From positions 1 through 64,000 of the forward strand of contig DATKAJ010000089.1 of NCBI GenBank assembly GCA_035498175.1: DNA of 64,000 nucleotides, in the 5' to 3' direction. The translations under genes and the position numbers were made by a program. The notes beneath the pieces are model-generated. The model ran no database searches. It was not told the origin of the DNA and was given only the letters and a program-made list of their open reading frames with translations. Shown here piece by piece: positions 36,486-45,729 of the stretch. Each line of letters opens with the position of its first letter. Within the stretch, counting starts at the first letter, position 1. Source of the stretch: JALORV01 sp035498175. Lineage in GTDB: Bacteria > Pseudomonadota > Gammaproteobacteria > Burkholderiales > Burkholderiaceae_F.

Positions 36486-37814
36486 CTAGGCAGCAAGCCC
36501 CAGCGTCTCTTGGCGCAGCCACTTCAGTCCCGCCAGCGGAGTACGCGGGCGTATCGCGACCCGCTCGTTGATCAGCGCGACAGTCAGCGCATTGAACCCG
36601 GCGCGGCGGCTCGCCTCGATCAGCGTCTGGTCGAGCAGGTCGCGCTGCGCATGGCTGCCGCCGAAGCGGTGCGCGGCATGGCGGACCGGCCGCAGCAACT
36701 CGATGCACTCGGCATAGCGGCCCTGCCCGAACGCCTGGATCGCCCGCGTCGCGGCGTGGCCGACCTCGCGCGTGAACTCCGCGTTGTCGCCCCGCCCTTC
36801 CATCGCCGCACGCTGCGCATCGAGCACGAGCTGCTGCTCGCGCGCACGGCCGGCGCCGACGAAAGTCATCATCGCGTGCATGTCGTTGAACGCGTAGTTG
36901 CCCGCGCCGGCGATCGGCGTCCACTGGTCGGCCACGGCCGCGAAGCGGCTGCCGACATCGACTCCGCGCAGCGACAGGCGCCACAGCAGCGCCGAGGCGT
37001 CGATCATGTTCAGTACGATGTTCGACGGCGTCCCGTACACGGGTCCGTCGAAGAGCTGCAGGGCTTCCTCGGTTTCACCGAGCTCGAGGTGAAAGACGGC
37101 CCGGTGCCACCAGTTGTGCACGGCGAGGAAGCTGTCCTGCGACCATGCCTCGGTATCGAGGCTGAACCACGCCAGTCCTTCCTGTGGTTGGTTGCGCATT
37201 TCGTACACATGTGCGACCGCGTGCCACGCCCAGGTGTCGCGCCGCTCCAGCTCGACCGCCGTGCGGCCCTGCTTCTCCGCCTGCGCGTAATCGCCGGTCT
37301 CCTCGAGTCCGAACGCATGCATCCCGAGGAGCGCGTGGTAACCGGGAATCGAGGGCCGCCACGCCGGCAGCGCCCGCGCAATGCGATCACGCAGCATGCG
37401 CGAATCGCCGCGGAAGAAATCGATCTGATGTCCGGCGTGCAGCGCCAGCGCGTCGCACGGGTTCTCTGCGCTGACGTTCTCGAGCGCGAGGCCTGCAGCG
37501 CGCCATCGGCCCTCGGTCAGCAGCCGTACCGCTTCCGCGTGCCCGCGCTCACGCGCCGTGCCCGCCACGCGCGTCGCGGCCGCGCTGCACTCCCGCGCAA
37601 GCGGCAGTGCCGCGGGCTCGGTGCCGAGCAGATGCAGGTAGCCCCTGAGCACATGCGCCATGGCCATGTCTGGCGCCGCGGCGAGGGACGCATCGACCGC
37701 GGCGACCGGGTCGCCGATGTAGCAGCGGAACTGATGCGCCGCCGTTTCGAAGTGGGCCACGCCCTCGGCGGTGGCGCCGGACATCTCGTGACCGGCCGAA
37801 TCGTGATGCTTCAT
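36486..37814 (-). CDS. Tetratricopeptide repeat protein, TTC38-like
   Basis: A 442-residue all-helical protein with repeated TPR-like units: MAMAHVLRGYLHLLGTEPAALPLA, GYHALLGMHAFGLEETGDYAQAEKQGRTAVELERRDTWAWHAVAHVYEM (about residues 158-206) and the WWHRAVFHLELGETEEALQLFD segment. This matches the TTC38 family shared between bacteria and animals. Likely a cytoplasmic scaffold; no catalytic residues apparent. GAGGAG lies before the ATG. It is convergent with the DUF2917 gene and divergent from the AraC regulator gene (166 bases between starts), which may control it. Confidence 0.87.
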   Translation of the reverse strand: MKHHDSAGHEMSGATAEGVAHFETAAHQFRCYIGDPVAAVDASLAAAPDMAMAHVLRGYLHLLGTEPAALPLARECSAAATRVAGTARERGHAEAVRLLTEGRWRAAGLALENVSAENPCDALALHAGHQIDFFRGDSRMLRDRIARALPAWRPSIPGYHALLGMHAFGLEETGDYAQAEKQGRTAVELERRDTWAWHAVAHVYEMRNQPQEGLAWFSLDTEAWSQDSFLAVHNWWHRAVFHLELGETEEALQLFDGPVYGTPSNIVLNMIDASALLWRLSLRGVDVGSRFAAVADQWTPIAGAGNYAFNDMHAMMTFVGAGRAREQQLVLDAQRAAMEGRGDNAEFTREVGHAATRAIQAFGQGRYAECIELLRPVRHAAHRFGGSHAQRDLLDQTLIEASRRAGFNALTVALINERVAIRPRTPLAGLKWLRQETLGLAA

Positions 37815-37980
37815 TTGGATACTCCTCGGTGAAGTTACTAACTGGACGGGACGGCCGCGCCGCCGTCGAATCGAACACGGCGGGCATTTTGGGGAGTGGC
37901 ACCGGCCGGCAACATGGCCGGGACGCCGGCGTCCTTGGCCGACCCGCCGCGGGCCCGCCCACTCTTGAGCGAGGGATTCG

Positions 37981-38922
37981 ATGGATGCACTGTCCGATGT
38001 GCTGCGCGCGCTGCGCATCTCGGGCGGCGTATTCCTCGACGCAGCCTTCACTGCACCGTGGTGCGTCGTTTCGCGCGTCGGGCCTGAGGACTTCCCCAAC
38101 GGGGACCTGCCGCCGAGCGTAGTCGGGTTCCACTACGTCATCGACGGCCAGATGGTCGTACAGATCGAAGGAGCGCCGTCCGTCGTCGTCGGGGCGGGCG
38201 AGATGGTGCTGCTGCCACGCAACGACCCACATCTGCTGTCGAGTGCGGCTGGCCTTCGTCCAGATCCCGACCCGCCCGTGCAGCGCATTGATGGCGGGCT
38301 GATGCGGATCGTGTGCGGCGGCGGCGGGGCCGCCACGCGCCTCGTGTGCGGCTACGTCGGCTCCGAAGTGCGCCGCCACCCGCTGCTCGAGGCGCTGCCA
38401 ACCGCCCTGGCACTCGACGTCAAGGGCAAGCCCTGCGCCGACTGGGTCGCGGCGTCGTTCCGCTTCGCGGCGCAGGAAGTGGCGTCGGGTAGGGCGGCCT
38501 CCGAAACCGTGCTCGCCAAGCTTTCCGAACTCCTGTTCGTCGAGGCCGTTCGGCACTACGCGGAGAACCTGCCGCCCGACCGCAGGGGCTGGTTTGCTGG
38601 CCTGCGCGATCCGGCGGTGGGTCGCACACTCGCCTTGATGCACGCGCGCGTGGCTTACCCGTGGACGACGGAAGAACTTGCCGCTGCCGTGCATCTGTCG
38701 CGGTCCGCGTTTGCGGAGCGCTTCACGCAGCTGGTCGGCGTTCCCCCGATCACGTACCTGTCCGACTGGCGGATGCAGATTGCCACTGCGCGCCTGCGCG
38801 ACACGCCACGCTCGATCGGGCAGATCGCTGCGGAACTGGGTTACGAGTCCGAGGCCACGTTTACGCGTGCGTTCAAGCGCGCCACCGGATCGGCGCCGGG
38901 CCGATTCCGGACCGCGCGCTGA
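37981..38922 (+). CDS. AraC family transcriptional regulator (cupin_6 type)
   Basis: A 313-residue regulator. N-terminal half: sensor resembling the AraC-binding-like cupin (FHYVIDGQMVVQIEG, GAGEMVLLPRNDPHLLSS, with the His/Asp-rich face). C-terminal half: two HTH motifs, TTEELAAAVHLSRSAFAERFTQLVG and SIGQIAAELGYESEATFTRAFKRATG. Sensor ligand unknown. It is divergent from the TTC38-like gene and probably controls it or a distant target. Short 100-base gap before the L,D-transpeptidase gene. Confidence 0.93.
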   Translation: MDALSDVLRALRISGGVFLDAAFTAPWCVVSRVGPEDFPNGDLPPSVVGFHYVIDGQMVVQIEGAPSVVVGAGEMVLLPRNDPHLLSSAAGLRPDPDPPVQRIDGGLMRIVCGGGGAATRLVCGYVGSEVRRHPLLEALPTALALDVKGKPCADWVAASFRFAAQEVASGRAASETVLAKLSELLFVEAVRHYAENLPPDRRGWFAGLRDPAVGRTLALMHARVAYPWTTEELAAAVHLSRSAFAERFTQLVGVPPITYLSDWRMQIATARLRDTPRSIGQIAAELGYESEATFTRAFKRATGSAPGRFRTAR

Positions 38923-39023
38923 AGTCCAACCGAGGTCAGCCGATGCTCTGATCCCGGTCTCCAATCGCGCCCGGACGTGCGCTGCATCACGGCCTCGTGA
39001 CGAAGGCATCGAAGAATGGATAG

Positions 39024-40592
39024 ATGTGCTGCGCTTCGCGTCGTCATCTCGTGCACTTGATCGCGCTGATCGTCTGCGGCGCAGGCCTCGGCGCCGAGGC
39101 GGCGCAGGGCACATGGTTCCTCGACGGCCAGCCGACCGCGCAGGCGCGCGAGGCCGTCGAACTGCTGGCGCAGGCCGACACGCACGGACTCGCCCCACCG
39201 GACTACGACGCCGCCGCGCTGACGCACGCGGTGAAGAGCGCCGCACAGCAGCCGCTCGACGCCGCGTCGATCACACACCTGGAACAGCAGCTCACAGCGG
39301 CGATACAGCGTTACTTGACGGACCTGCACTCCGGCCGCATCGCGCCGCAGGACCTGCCGCACGGCTACGCCGCACCGAAGCGCAAGCCATTCGATGCGGC
39401 GACGGTGCTGCGTGACGCCCTGGCGCAGGGCCGCCTGACAGACGCCGCGCGCGCTGCGGCGCCGCGCCTTTCGCAGTACGAGCAGCTGCGCACTGCGCTG
39501 GCGCAGTACCGCGCGCTGGACGGTCACCCCGCGTGGTCGGCGCCGCTCCCGTCCCCGCCACCAGGCATTGACCGCAGTCCGCCCAAGCTCGAACCGGGCG
39601 TCCGGTGGGCGGGGCTGCCGCTGCTGCGCCAGCGCCTGATCGCGCTGGGCGATCTCGATCCCGCGACGCCGGCGGCCTCGACCTACGACGCAGCCCTGGT
39701 CGATGCGGTGAAGTCGTTCCAGCGGCGCCACGGCCTGAGCGACGACGGCATCGTCGGCAAGGCAACGCTGACGCGGCTGGAAGTAGCGCCGTCCGCGCGC
39801 GTGCGGCAGATCGAGCTTGCGCTCGAACGCCTGCGCTGGACACCGTTGCTGCAGGGGCGGCGGATGGTCGTCATCAACATCCCGGAGTTCATGCTGCGCG
39901 CCTACGAGGTGCAGGGCGACCGCATCGTCGTGCGCGAGACGATGAAGATCATCGTCGGCAAGGCGCTCGACACGCGCACTCCGCTGTTCGAAGAGGAGAT
40001 GCGCTACATCGAATTCAGCCCCTACTGGAACGTGCCGCCGTCGATCGCGCGCGGAGAGGTGGTCCCGCGCCTGAAGCGCGACCCGGCGTACTGGCAGCGC
40101 GAGGGGTTCGAATTCGTCACGGCGGGTGGCTCGGTCGTCGACGCGCTATCGCCTGCGCTGCTCGACGCCACGCTTGCCGGCGCCGCGCGCATCCGTCAGC
40201 GCCCAGGCCCGCGCAATGCATTGGGCGACATCAAGTTCGTGTTTCCCAACCGCGACAACATCTACCTGCACCACACGCCGACGGTGGGTCTGTTCGAACG
40301 CGACCGGCGCGACTTCAGTCACGGCTGCATTCGCGTGGAGCGGCCGGTCGCACTGGCACTGTTCGTGCTCGCCGGCACGCCGGACTGGAGCGAGGATCGG
40401 GTACGCGCTGCGATGCGGGCCGGCGATTCGAGGACGCTGCCGTTGGCCGATCCCATCCCCGTTCTGATCGCCTACGGAACTGCTATCGTGAAAGGTGACC
40501 GCATTCACTTCTTCGACGACCTGTACGGCCACGACCGGGCACTCGACGCCGCGCTGCGAAAGCCGCGTCCGCCACTCACTATCGACCGCTGA
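39024..40592 (+). CDS. L,D-transpeptidase, YcbB-like
   Basis: A 522-residue periplasmic enzyme. Signal peptide at 1-27. Residues about 30-190: YcbB scaffold domain with the YLTDLHSGRI element. About 195-250: peptidoglycan-binding domain (LLRQRLIALGDL, VKSFQRRHGLSDDGIVGKATL). About 283-500: YkuD catalytic domain with HHTP, and FSHGCIRVE with catalytic Cys435. It makes 3-3 crosslinks in murein. The DUF882 gene starts three bases after the stop, so the two are one operon. Confidence 0.95.
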   Translation: MCCASRRHLVHLIALIVCGAGLGAEAAQGTWFLDGQPTAQAREAVELLAQADTHGLAPPDYDAAALTHAVKSAAQQPLDAASITHLEQQLTAAIQRYLTDLHSGRIAPQDLPHGYAAPKRKPFDAATVLRDALAQGRLTDAARAAAPRLSQYEQLRTALAQYRALDGHPAWSAPLPSPPPGIDRSPPKLEPGVRWAGLPLLRQRLIALGDLDPATPAASTYDAALVDAVKSFQRRHGLSDDGIVGKATLTRLEVAPSARVRQIELALERLRWTPLLQGRRMVVINIPEFMLRAYEVQGDRIVVRETMKIIVGKALDTRTPLFEEEMRYIEFSPYWNVPPSIARGEVVPRLKRDPAYWQREGFEFVTAGGSVVDALSPALLDATLAGAARIRQRPGPRNALGDIKFVFPNRDNIYLHHTPTVGLFERDRRDFSHGCIRVERPVALALFVLAGTPDWSEDRVRAAMRAGDSRTLPLADPIPVLIAYGTAIVKGDRIHFFDDLYGHDRALDAALRKPRPPLTIDR

Positions 40593-40595
40593 GCG

Positions 40596-41144
40596 ATGAA
40601 CGATCCGCGCGGGTTCGCCCGCCGTCACTTCCTGAAACGCTCCGCCGGCATCGCCGCCGGCAGCGTGCTGCCGCTCGGCGCAGCCCGCGCCGGCGCGGCC
40701 GAGTCGAGGAGCCTGGCGTTCGTTCACACGCACACGCATGAACGGCTGCAGATCGTCTACGCCGTCGCCGACCGGTACGTTCCGGACGCGCTGGCGTCGC
40801 TCAATCGCTTCCTGCGCGACCACTACAGCGGCGAAGTGGGCGCCATCGACCCCCGGCTCTTTGACCTGCTGCACCAGGTGCAGCAACTGGTCGGCGGCAC
40901 GCGTCCCTTCGAAGTCATTTCCGGCTATCGCTGTGCGGCCACCAACGCCATGCTGCGCGAGACGCGCGGCGGCGGCGTGGCCAGGACGAGCCTGCACATG
41001 GAAGGCCGCGCGATCGACGTGCGGCTGCCCGATGTCGTCCTGGCCGACCTGCGCGACGCCGCCGTGTCGCTGAAAGCCGGCGGCGTCGGCTTCTATCCGG
41101 GCCAGTTCGTGCACATTGATACGGGTCGGGTCCGGCGCTGGTAG
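40596..41144 (+). CDS. DUF882 (YcbK-like) murein-associated protein, Tat-exported
   Basis: A 182-residue protein. Tat signal RRHFLKRSAGIAAGSVLPL at about 9-28. Domain: peptidase M15-like/DUF882, with LNRFLRDHYSGEVGAIDPRLFDLL, the SGYR motif, SLHMEGRAIDVRLP and FYPGQFVHIDTG, where the H and D form the zinc-site pattern of M15 peptidases. It follows the YcbB-like enzyme by three bases, as ycbK follows ycbB in E. coli, which supports a role in peptidoglycan remodelling. Enzymatic activity is not proven for YcbK. Confidence 0.93.
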   Translation: MNDPRGFARRHFLKRSAGIAAGSVLPLGAARAGAAESRSLAFVHTHTHERLQIVYAVADRYVPDALASLNRFLRDHYSGEVGAIDPRLFDLLHQVQQLVGGTRPFEVISGYRCAATNAMLRETRGGGVARTSLHMEGRAIDVRLPDVVLADLRDAAVSLKAGGVGFYPGQFVHIDTGRVRRW

Positions 41145-41174
41145 CGCGCCGCTGGCGCGTCCGCAAGGCGCGCG

Positions 41175-41372
41175 TCAGTCACCGATCAGGTGCAGCGCTA
41201 CTTCGCGCAAGTGGCCACGCAGCCGGTGCTGCATGTCGTCGCGTCCCTCGGAATCGTGCGCGAACAGCGGGTCGCCGTCCGGCACCAGCCGCGCGAAGAA
41301 TCGCTCGATGCCGCGCTGGACCTCGCGGTCGGCGTTCTCCTGGATCAGCAGGCTTGCCGAGGTGTGCAGCAT
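41175..41372 (-). pseudogene. YjbQ (UPF0047) remnant
   Basis: A 65-codon frame resembling only the middle of YjbQ-type proteins: LHTSASLLIQENADREVQRGIERFFARLVP and GRDDMQHRLRGHL (the HTSASL.I.ENAD motif is diagnostic). Intact members are about 135-140 residues; here the N-terminal ~45 residues are missing, with a stop codon four codons upstream of the Met, and the C-terminal sheet ending is absent. Reads as a decayed gene. It lies downstream of the ABC operon on the same strand. Confidence 0.7.
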
Positions 41373-41418
41373 GGACGGAGGCTAGCAGCGGTCAGCCGTA
41401 GCGCCACCCGGCCTGTAC

Positions 41419-42255
41419 TTACGAGGCGCGGCCCGTTCGCAGCTGTTCAGAGCGGCGGCGCAGCGCTTCGGCGGCGACGAGCAGGACGCACGCGAGCAGG
41501 ATCAGCAGCGTGCCCGCGGCGGTGATCGTCAGGCTGATGTTGTCGTTGATGCCTGAGAACATCTGGCGCGGCAGCGTGCGCTGGCCGGGACCAGTCAACA
41601 GCAGCGCGACGACGACTTCGTCGAAGGAGGTCGCGAACGCAAACAGCGCTCCGGAAAAAACGCCGGGAAAGATGATCGGCAGCGCCACCCGGCGGAACGC
41701 AAGCCACGGCGGCGCGCCCAGGCTCGCCGCGGCATTGAGCAGGTTGCGGTCGAAGCCGGAAAGCGTCGACAGCACGGTCACCAGCACGAACGGTGCGCCG
41801 AGTGCGGCATGCGCGAGCGCGAGCCCGAGGTAGCCGTCGACCAGTCCGACCTTCGCAAAGGCGAAGTACACGCCGACGGCAACGATCACCACCGGAACCA
41901 CCAGCGGCGCGAGCAGCACGCCGAACAGCAGGCGTCGCAGCGGAAAGCGCGCACGCCAGAAGCCGAATGCGGCCAGCGTACCGAGAGTCGTCGCGATCAG
42001 TGTCGCACCGGTGCCGACGATGAGGCTGTTCTTCAGCGCGGGCAGCCACAACTCTGACGTGAAAAAATCCTCGTACCAGCGCAGCGACAATCCGGGCAGC
42101 GGGAAGTGCAGGAACGAACCCGCGGAGAACGACAGCGGCACGATCACGCCGATCGGCGCGATTAGGAATAGCAGCACGATGCCGGCCACCCCCCACAGCG
42201 CATAACGGCCGAGCCGCTGCGCGATCGTCTCGTAGGCGGGGCGCACCGGGCTCAT
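41419..42255 (-). CDS. ABC transporter permease, PotC-like
   Basis: A 278-residue inner-membrane permease with six hydrophobic segments. The EAA-type loop for ATPase contact is NLLNAAASLGAPPWLAFRRVALPIIFPGV. Family: spermidine/putrescine-type MetI-like permease (PotC position). Its ATG overlaps the preceding permease stop by four bases (ATGA), giving strict coupling. Together with the upstream permease, ATPase and binding protein it forms a full importer. Confidence 0.93.
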   Translation of the reverse strand: MSPVRPAYETIAQRLGRYALWGVAGIVLLFLIAPIGVIVPLSFSAGSFLHFPLPGLSLRWYEDFFTSELWLPALKNSLIVGTGATLIATTLGTLAAFGFWRARFPLRRLLFGVLLAPLVVPVVIVAVGVYFAFAKVGLVDGYLGLALAHAALGAPFVLVTVLSTLSGFDRNLLNAAASLGAPPWLAFRRVALPIIFPGVFSGALFAFATSFDEVVVALLLTGPGQRTLPRQMFSGINDNISLTITAAGTLLILLACVLLVAAEALRRRSEQLRTGRAS

Positions 42256-43469
42256 GCCATGCGGATCCTGTCGATGCCGACCAGCCGGTCGTAGACCCAG
42301 TACAGCGCCCCCGTCGCAGCGAGCAGGGCCAGCGACAGCGCCGCTGCCATGCCCCAGTTGATCGTCTTCGACGCATAGAAGGCGATGAAGTAGCTGAGCA
42401 TCTGGTCGTCCGGCCCACCGACCAGCGCCGGCGTGATGTAGTAGCCGAGCGCCTGGATGAACACCATCAGCACGCCGGCACCGACCGCAGGCAGGGTCTG
42501 CGGCGCGTACACGCGCCAGAACGACGTCCACGGCGTCGCGCCCAGCGACAGCGCCGCCCGCACATGCGACGGCGGGATCGAGCGCATCGTCGCGTACAGC
42601 GGCAGCACCATGAACGGCAGCAGCACGTGGGTCATCGCCGCGTAGACCGCCGCGCGACGGTACAGCAGTTCCAGCGGCTCCTGGATCATCCCGGCCTGCA
42701 GCAGCGCAGCGTTGATGACGCCCTCGTGCTGTAGCAGAACGATCCACGCCGAGGTGCGCACCAGCAGCGAAGTCCAGAACGGCAGCAGCACCAGCACGAG
42801 CAGCATGTTGGCAGTGCGCGTCTGCAACGATGCGAGCACGTACGCGAGCGGATAGCCGAGCAGCAGACACAGCACGGTCACCGCCGTGGCGATGGCGAAG
42901 GTGCGGCCAATCACCTGCACGAAGATCGCCTCCTCTCGCGGCGCTCCGACGAGACTGCCGTCCGCGTTCCGCCTCAGGTCGACCGCTGCGAGCAGGAACA
43001 GCGACGTCGTCGGCCCCGCGGCGCGGGCGATTGCGCCCCAGGTTTCGACCTCGCCCCACCTTGGATCGATGCCGATCAGCGTGTCGCGAGCGGCGCCGTT
43101 CGGCGGGTCCATCAGCTGACGCCCGGTCGCGAACAGGAGCGACCGGAAACCGCTGATGTCGTAGTTCAGGCGCGTCGCGGCGGGCGCCAGCGTGCCCGCA
43201 TCGCGCGCGGCACGCACGTCATCGATCAGCGCAGCGAAGGTCGCCTCGTCGGGCAGGCTGCGGCCGTCCCAGTGCCTGATCTGCTGGGTCACCCGCGGCA
43301 GCGCGCTCGCAAGATCGGTATCGACGAAGCTCTTCGCGAGCAGCGCAACGATCGGCCCGAGGAAGATCAGAAGGATGAAGAGAAACAGTGGCGCCGTCAG
43401 CAGCGCCGCCTTCAGCTTCTTGGCACGGTCCGCGCGCGCCAGCTGCGCGGCAAGTGCGGGTGCGCTCAT
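42252..43469 (-). CDS. ABC transporter permease, PotB-like
   Basis: A 405-residue permease, longer than usual PotB (~275-300), because of an N-terminal ~130-residue periplasmic insertion after the first membrane helix (LKAALLTAPLFLFILLIFLGPI). The EAA-type loop is VRAALSLGATPWTSFWRVYAPQTLPAV. The enlarged first periplasmic domain is known in several polyamine/thiamine-type importers. It is separated from the binding-protein gene by 79 bases containing a 13-bp hairpin and overlaps the next permease by four bases. Confidence 0.93.
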   Translation of the reverse strand: MSAPALAAQLARADRAKKLKAALLTAPLFLFILLIFLGPIVALLAKSFVDTDLASALPRVTQQIRHWDGRSLPDEATFAALIDDVRAARDAGTLAPAATRLNYDISGFRSLLFATGRQLMDPPNGAARDTLIGIDPRWGEVETWGAIARAAGPTTSLFLLAAVDLRRNADGSLVGAPREEAIFVQVIGRTFAIATAVTVLCLLLGYPLAYVLASLQTRTANMLLVLVLLPFWTSLLVRTSAWIVLLQHEGVINAALLQAGMIQEPLELLYRRAAVYAAMTHVLLPFMVLPLYATMRSIPPSHVRAALSLGATPWTSFWRVYAPQTLPAVGAGVLMVFIQALGYYITPALVGGPDDQMLSYFIAFYASKTINWGMAAALSLALLAATGALYWVYDRLVGIDRIRMA

Positions 43470-43500
43470 CGGCGATGCGGCTGCGGTATCCGCGCGCTCC

Positions 43501-43531
43501 GACCCGCTCCGCGCTTTCCGCGGAGCGGGTC
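43501..43531 (-). other. Strong intercistronic stem-loop
   Basis: A perfect 13-base inverted repeat, GACCCGCTCCGCG (43501-43513) and CGCGGAGCGGGTC (43519-43531), with a 5-base loop. It lies between the binding-protein stop and the PotB-like start. There is no T run on either strand, so it is not a rho-independent terminator. Such hairpins after binding-protein genes protect the upstream mRNA and lower permease expression. Confidence 0.8.
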
Positions 43532-43548
43532 ATGCCCGCGCCCGCTGG

Positions 43549-44613
43549 TTACTTCGCGAGCCAGGCGTTGAAGCGCTGGTTCAGCTTGTCGAGGTTCTCC
43601 AGCCAGAACTTGTCGCTGATATAGAGCGAACCCTTGAAGTTCTCCGGCGCCGTAGCCAGGTTCGCGTTTACCTTGGGGTCGATCATCCCGATCGCCGCCT
43701 TGGTCGTGACGCCGTACGCGATCTTCGTCGGCAGGTTCTTCTGGTTGTTGGGATCGTTGACGAAAACCAGGAACTGCTCGGCCTGCGCCTTGTTCGGCGA
43801 GCCTTTCATGATCACCCACGAATCGATCGTGTAGAGATTGTTCGTCCAGACGATCTTGAAATTCTTCTTGTCCTTGTTGACGGCTGCATCGATGCGGCCG
43901 TTGTAGGCGTCGACCATCACGGCCTCGCCGGCGCCCAGCATCTGCGGCGGCTGCGCACCCTTCTCCCACCAGATGAGATTCGGCTTGAGCTGGGTGAGCT
44001 TGTTGAAAGCACGGTCCACGCCGGCTGGCGTGGCAAGCGTCTTGTAGACATCCTGCGGCGCGACGCCGTCAGCAAGGAGTGCAATTTCCAGAGTTGTCTT
44101 CGGACCCTTGCGCAGCGCGCGCTTGCCCGGCCATTTCGTCGTGTTCCAGAAATCTGCCCAGTTCTTCGGGACATCGCCTTTGATCTTGTCGCCGTCGTAA
44201 GCCAGAACGAAGCTGTAGACGATTGCCCCTACGCCGCAGTCGCTGACGGCATCCGGCAGGTACTTGTCCTTGCCGCCGAGCTTGGCCCAGTCGAGCTTGT
44301 CGAACAGGCCCTCCTCGCAGCCGAGCAGCAGTTCTTCGCTTTCGACCTGCACGACGTCCCAGTTGTTGGCGCCGCCCTGGAGCTTGGCGCGCAGCACGCC
44401 GATGCCACCATCCCAGCTCTCATCGACCATCTTGACGCCGGTCTTCTCCGTGAACGGCTTGAAGTAGACCTCCTTCTGCGCGTCCTGGTAGGCCCCGCCC
44501 CACGACACGACCGACAGCGGCCGGCCCTGTGCCAGCAGGCTGCCCGCCGCCACGGCGAGCGCTGCCCCGACGACCGCGACTCCTGGACTCCAGCGCCTCT
44601 TGCTCGTTCCCAT
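43549..44613 (-). CDS. ABC transporter substrate-binding protein, polyamine-type
   Basis: A 354-residue periplasmic binding protein. Signal peptide at about 1-28 (LAVAAGSLLAQG). Family features: LSVVSWGGAYQDAQKEVYFKPF, WDVVQVESEELL, GAIVYSFVLAYDGDK and NNLYTIDSWVIMKGSPNK, as in the PotD/PotF extracellular solute-binding family 1. Ligand is probably a polyamine or related amine, judging by the coupled aminotransferase, but the binding residues were not resolved. Thirty bases follow the ATPase gene. Confidence 0.93.
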   Translation of the reverse strand: MGTSKRRWSPGVAVVGAALAVAAGSLLAQGRPLSVVSWGGAYQDAQKEVYFKPFTEKTGVKMVDESWDGGIGVLRAKLQGGANNWDVVQVESEELLLGCEEGLFDKLDWAKLGGKDKYLPDAVSDCGVGAIVYSFVLAYDGDKIKGDVPKNWADFWNTTKWPGKRALRKGPKTTLEIALLADGVAPQDVYKTLATPAGVDRAFNKLTQLKPNLIWWEKGAQPPQMLGAGEAVMVDAYNGRIDAAVNKDKKNFKIVWTNNLYTIDSWVIMKGSPNKAQAEQFLVFVNDPNNQKNLPTKIAYGVTTKAAIGMIDPKVNANLATAPENFKGSLYISDKFWLENLDKLNQRFNAWLAK

Positions 44614-44643
44614 TTCGTCTCCTCCTCCCTTGCTGACCCTGTT

Positions 44644-45729
44644 TCAGTCAGGAAACACGACTGTACTCGCCACGTCCCAATGCGCCACAGCCTCCGCGCC
44701 CTCGGCCGGCAGCCCCTCGGTCGCCTGCACCGGAACGTTCGCGACTACTTCGCCTGCCGCGGTCTGCAGGCGCACCCGGACATGACCGCCAAGGAAAATA
44801 GTCTCGATCACACGCGCCGGCACCCGGTTGCCCGCGCCCGCGGGAGTCGTGGCAGCCACGACGTTGACGTGCTCGGGCCGGATCGACACAGTGGCCGATG
44901 CAGGCGCCTGGCAGGCACCGGCCGAATGCCCGCGCACTTCGGCTCCGCCCTCGAGCTCCACGACGCACTCACTGCCCGCACCATTGCCGATCACGCGCGC
45001 CTTCAGACGGTTGTTCTCGCCGATGAACGACGCCACGAAGAGGTTTGACGGACGCTCGTAGAGCGTCTTCGGATCGTCGATCTGCTGGATGCGGCCGTGC
45101 TGGAACACCGCCACGCGATCCGACATCGTCATCGCCTCGGACTGGTCGTGCGTGACATACACCATGGTGATGCCGAGCCGCTCGTGCAGGCCGCGAAGTT
45201 CGAGCTGCATTTCCTCGCGCAGCTGCTTGTCGAGGGCGCCGAGCGGCTCGTCCATCAGGATCAGCTGCGGCTCGAACACCAGCGCGCGGGCTACCGCGAC
45301 GCGTTGCTGCTGCCCGCCCGAGAGCTGCGCCGGCATGCGCGTCTCCATGCCGGGCAGCCGCACCATCTCGAGCGCGCGTTGCACGCGTTGCGCCGCGACG
45401 TCCCTGCCGATGCCGCGCACCGACAGCGGGAACGCGAGGTTCTCGCCCACCGTCATGTGCGGAAACAGCGCGTAGTTCTGGAAGACCATGCCGAAGTTAC
45501 GCCGATACGGCGGCAGCCGCTCGATCGATTCGCCGCGCAGGCGGATGTGGCCTGCGGTAGGCCGCTCGAAGCCGGCCAGCATCATCAGCGTCGTCGTCTT
45601 GCCCGAGCCCGACGGGCCGAGCAACGACAGGAACTCGCCCTCGGCAACCGCGAGGTCGAGGCAGTCGACGACGTTCGACCGCCCGTCGTAGGTCTTGCAG
45701 ACGCCCGCGAACTCGACGAACCGCGTCAC
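44644..45729 (-). CDS. ABC transporter ATP-binding protein, PotA-like
   Basis: A 361-residue ATPase: Walker A GPSGSGKTTT, Q-loop VFQNYALFPHMTV, signature LSGGQQQRVAVARAL, Walker B LILMDEPLGALD and H-loop VTHDQ, followed by a TOBE domain (about 245-355). GTG start at 45727-45729 overlaps the aminotransferase stop as GTGA, so translation is coupled. The start is short because the family core begins there; the open frame runs further upstream. Energises the coupled polyamine-type importer. Confidence 0.95.
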   Translation of the reverse strand: MTRFVEFAGVCKTYDGRSNVVDCLDLAVAEGEFLSLLGPSGSGKTTTLMMLAGFERPTAGHIRLRGESIERLPPYRRNFGMVFQNYALFPHMTVGENLAFPLSVRGIGRDVAAQRVQRALEMVRLPGMETRMPAQLSGGQQQRVAVARALVFEPQLILMDEPLGALDKQLREEMQLELRGLHERLGITMVYVTHDQSEAMTMSDRVAVFQHGRIQQIDDPKTLYERPSNLFVASFIGENNRLKARVIGNGAGSECVVELEGGAEVRGHSAGACQAPASATVSIRPEHVNVVAATTPAGAGNRVPARVIETIFLGGHVRVRLQTAAGEVVANVPVQATEGLPAEGAEAVAHWDVASTVVFPD

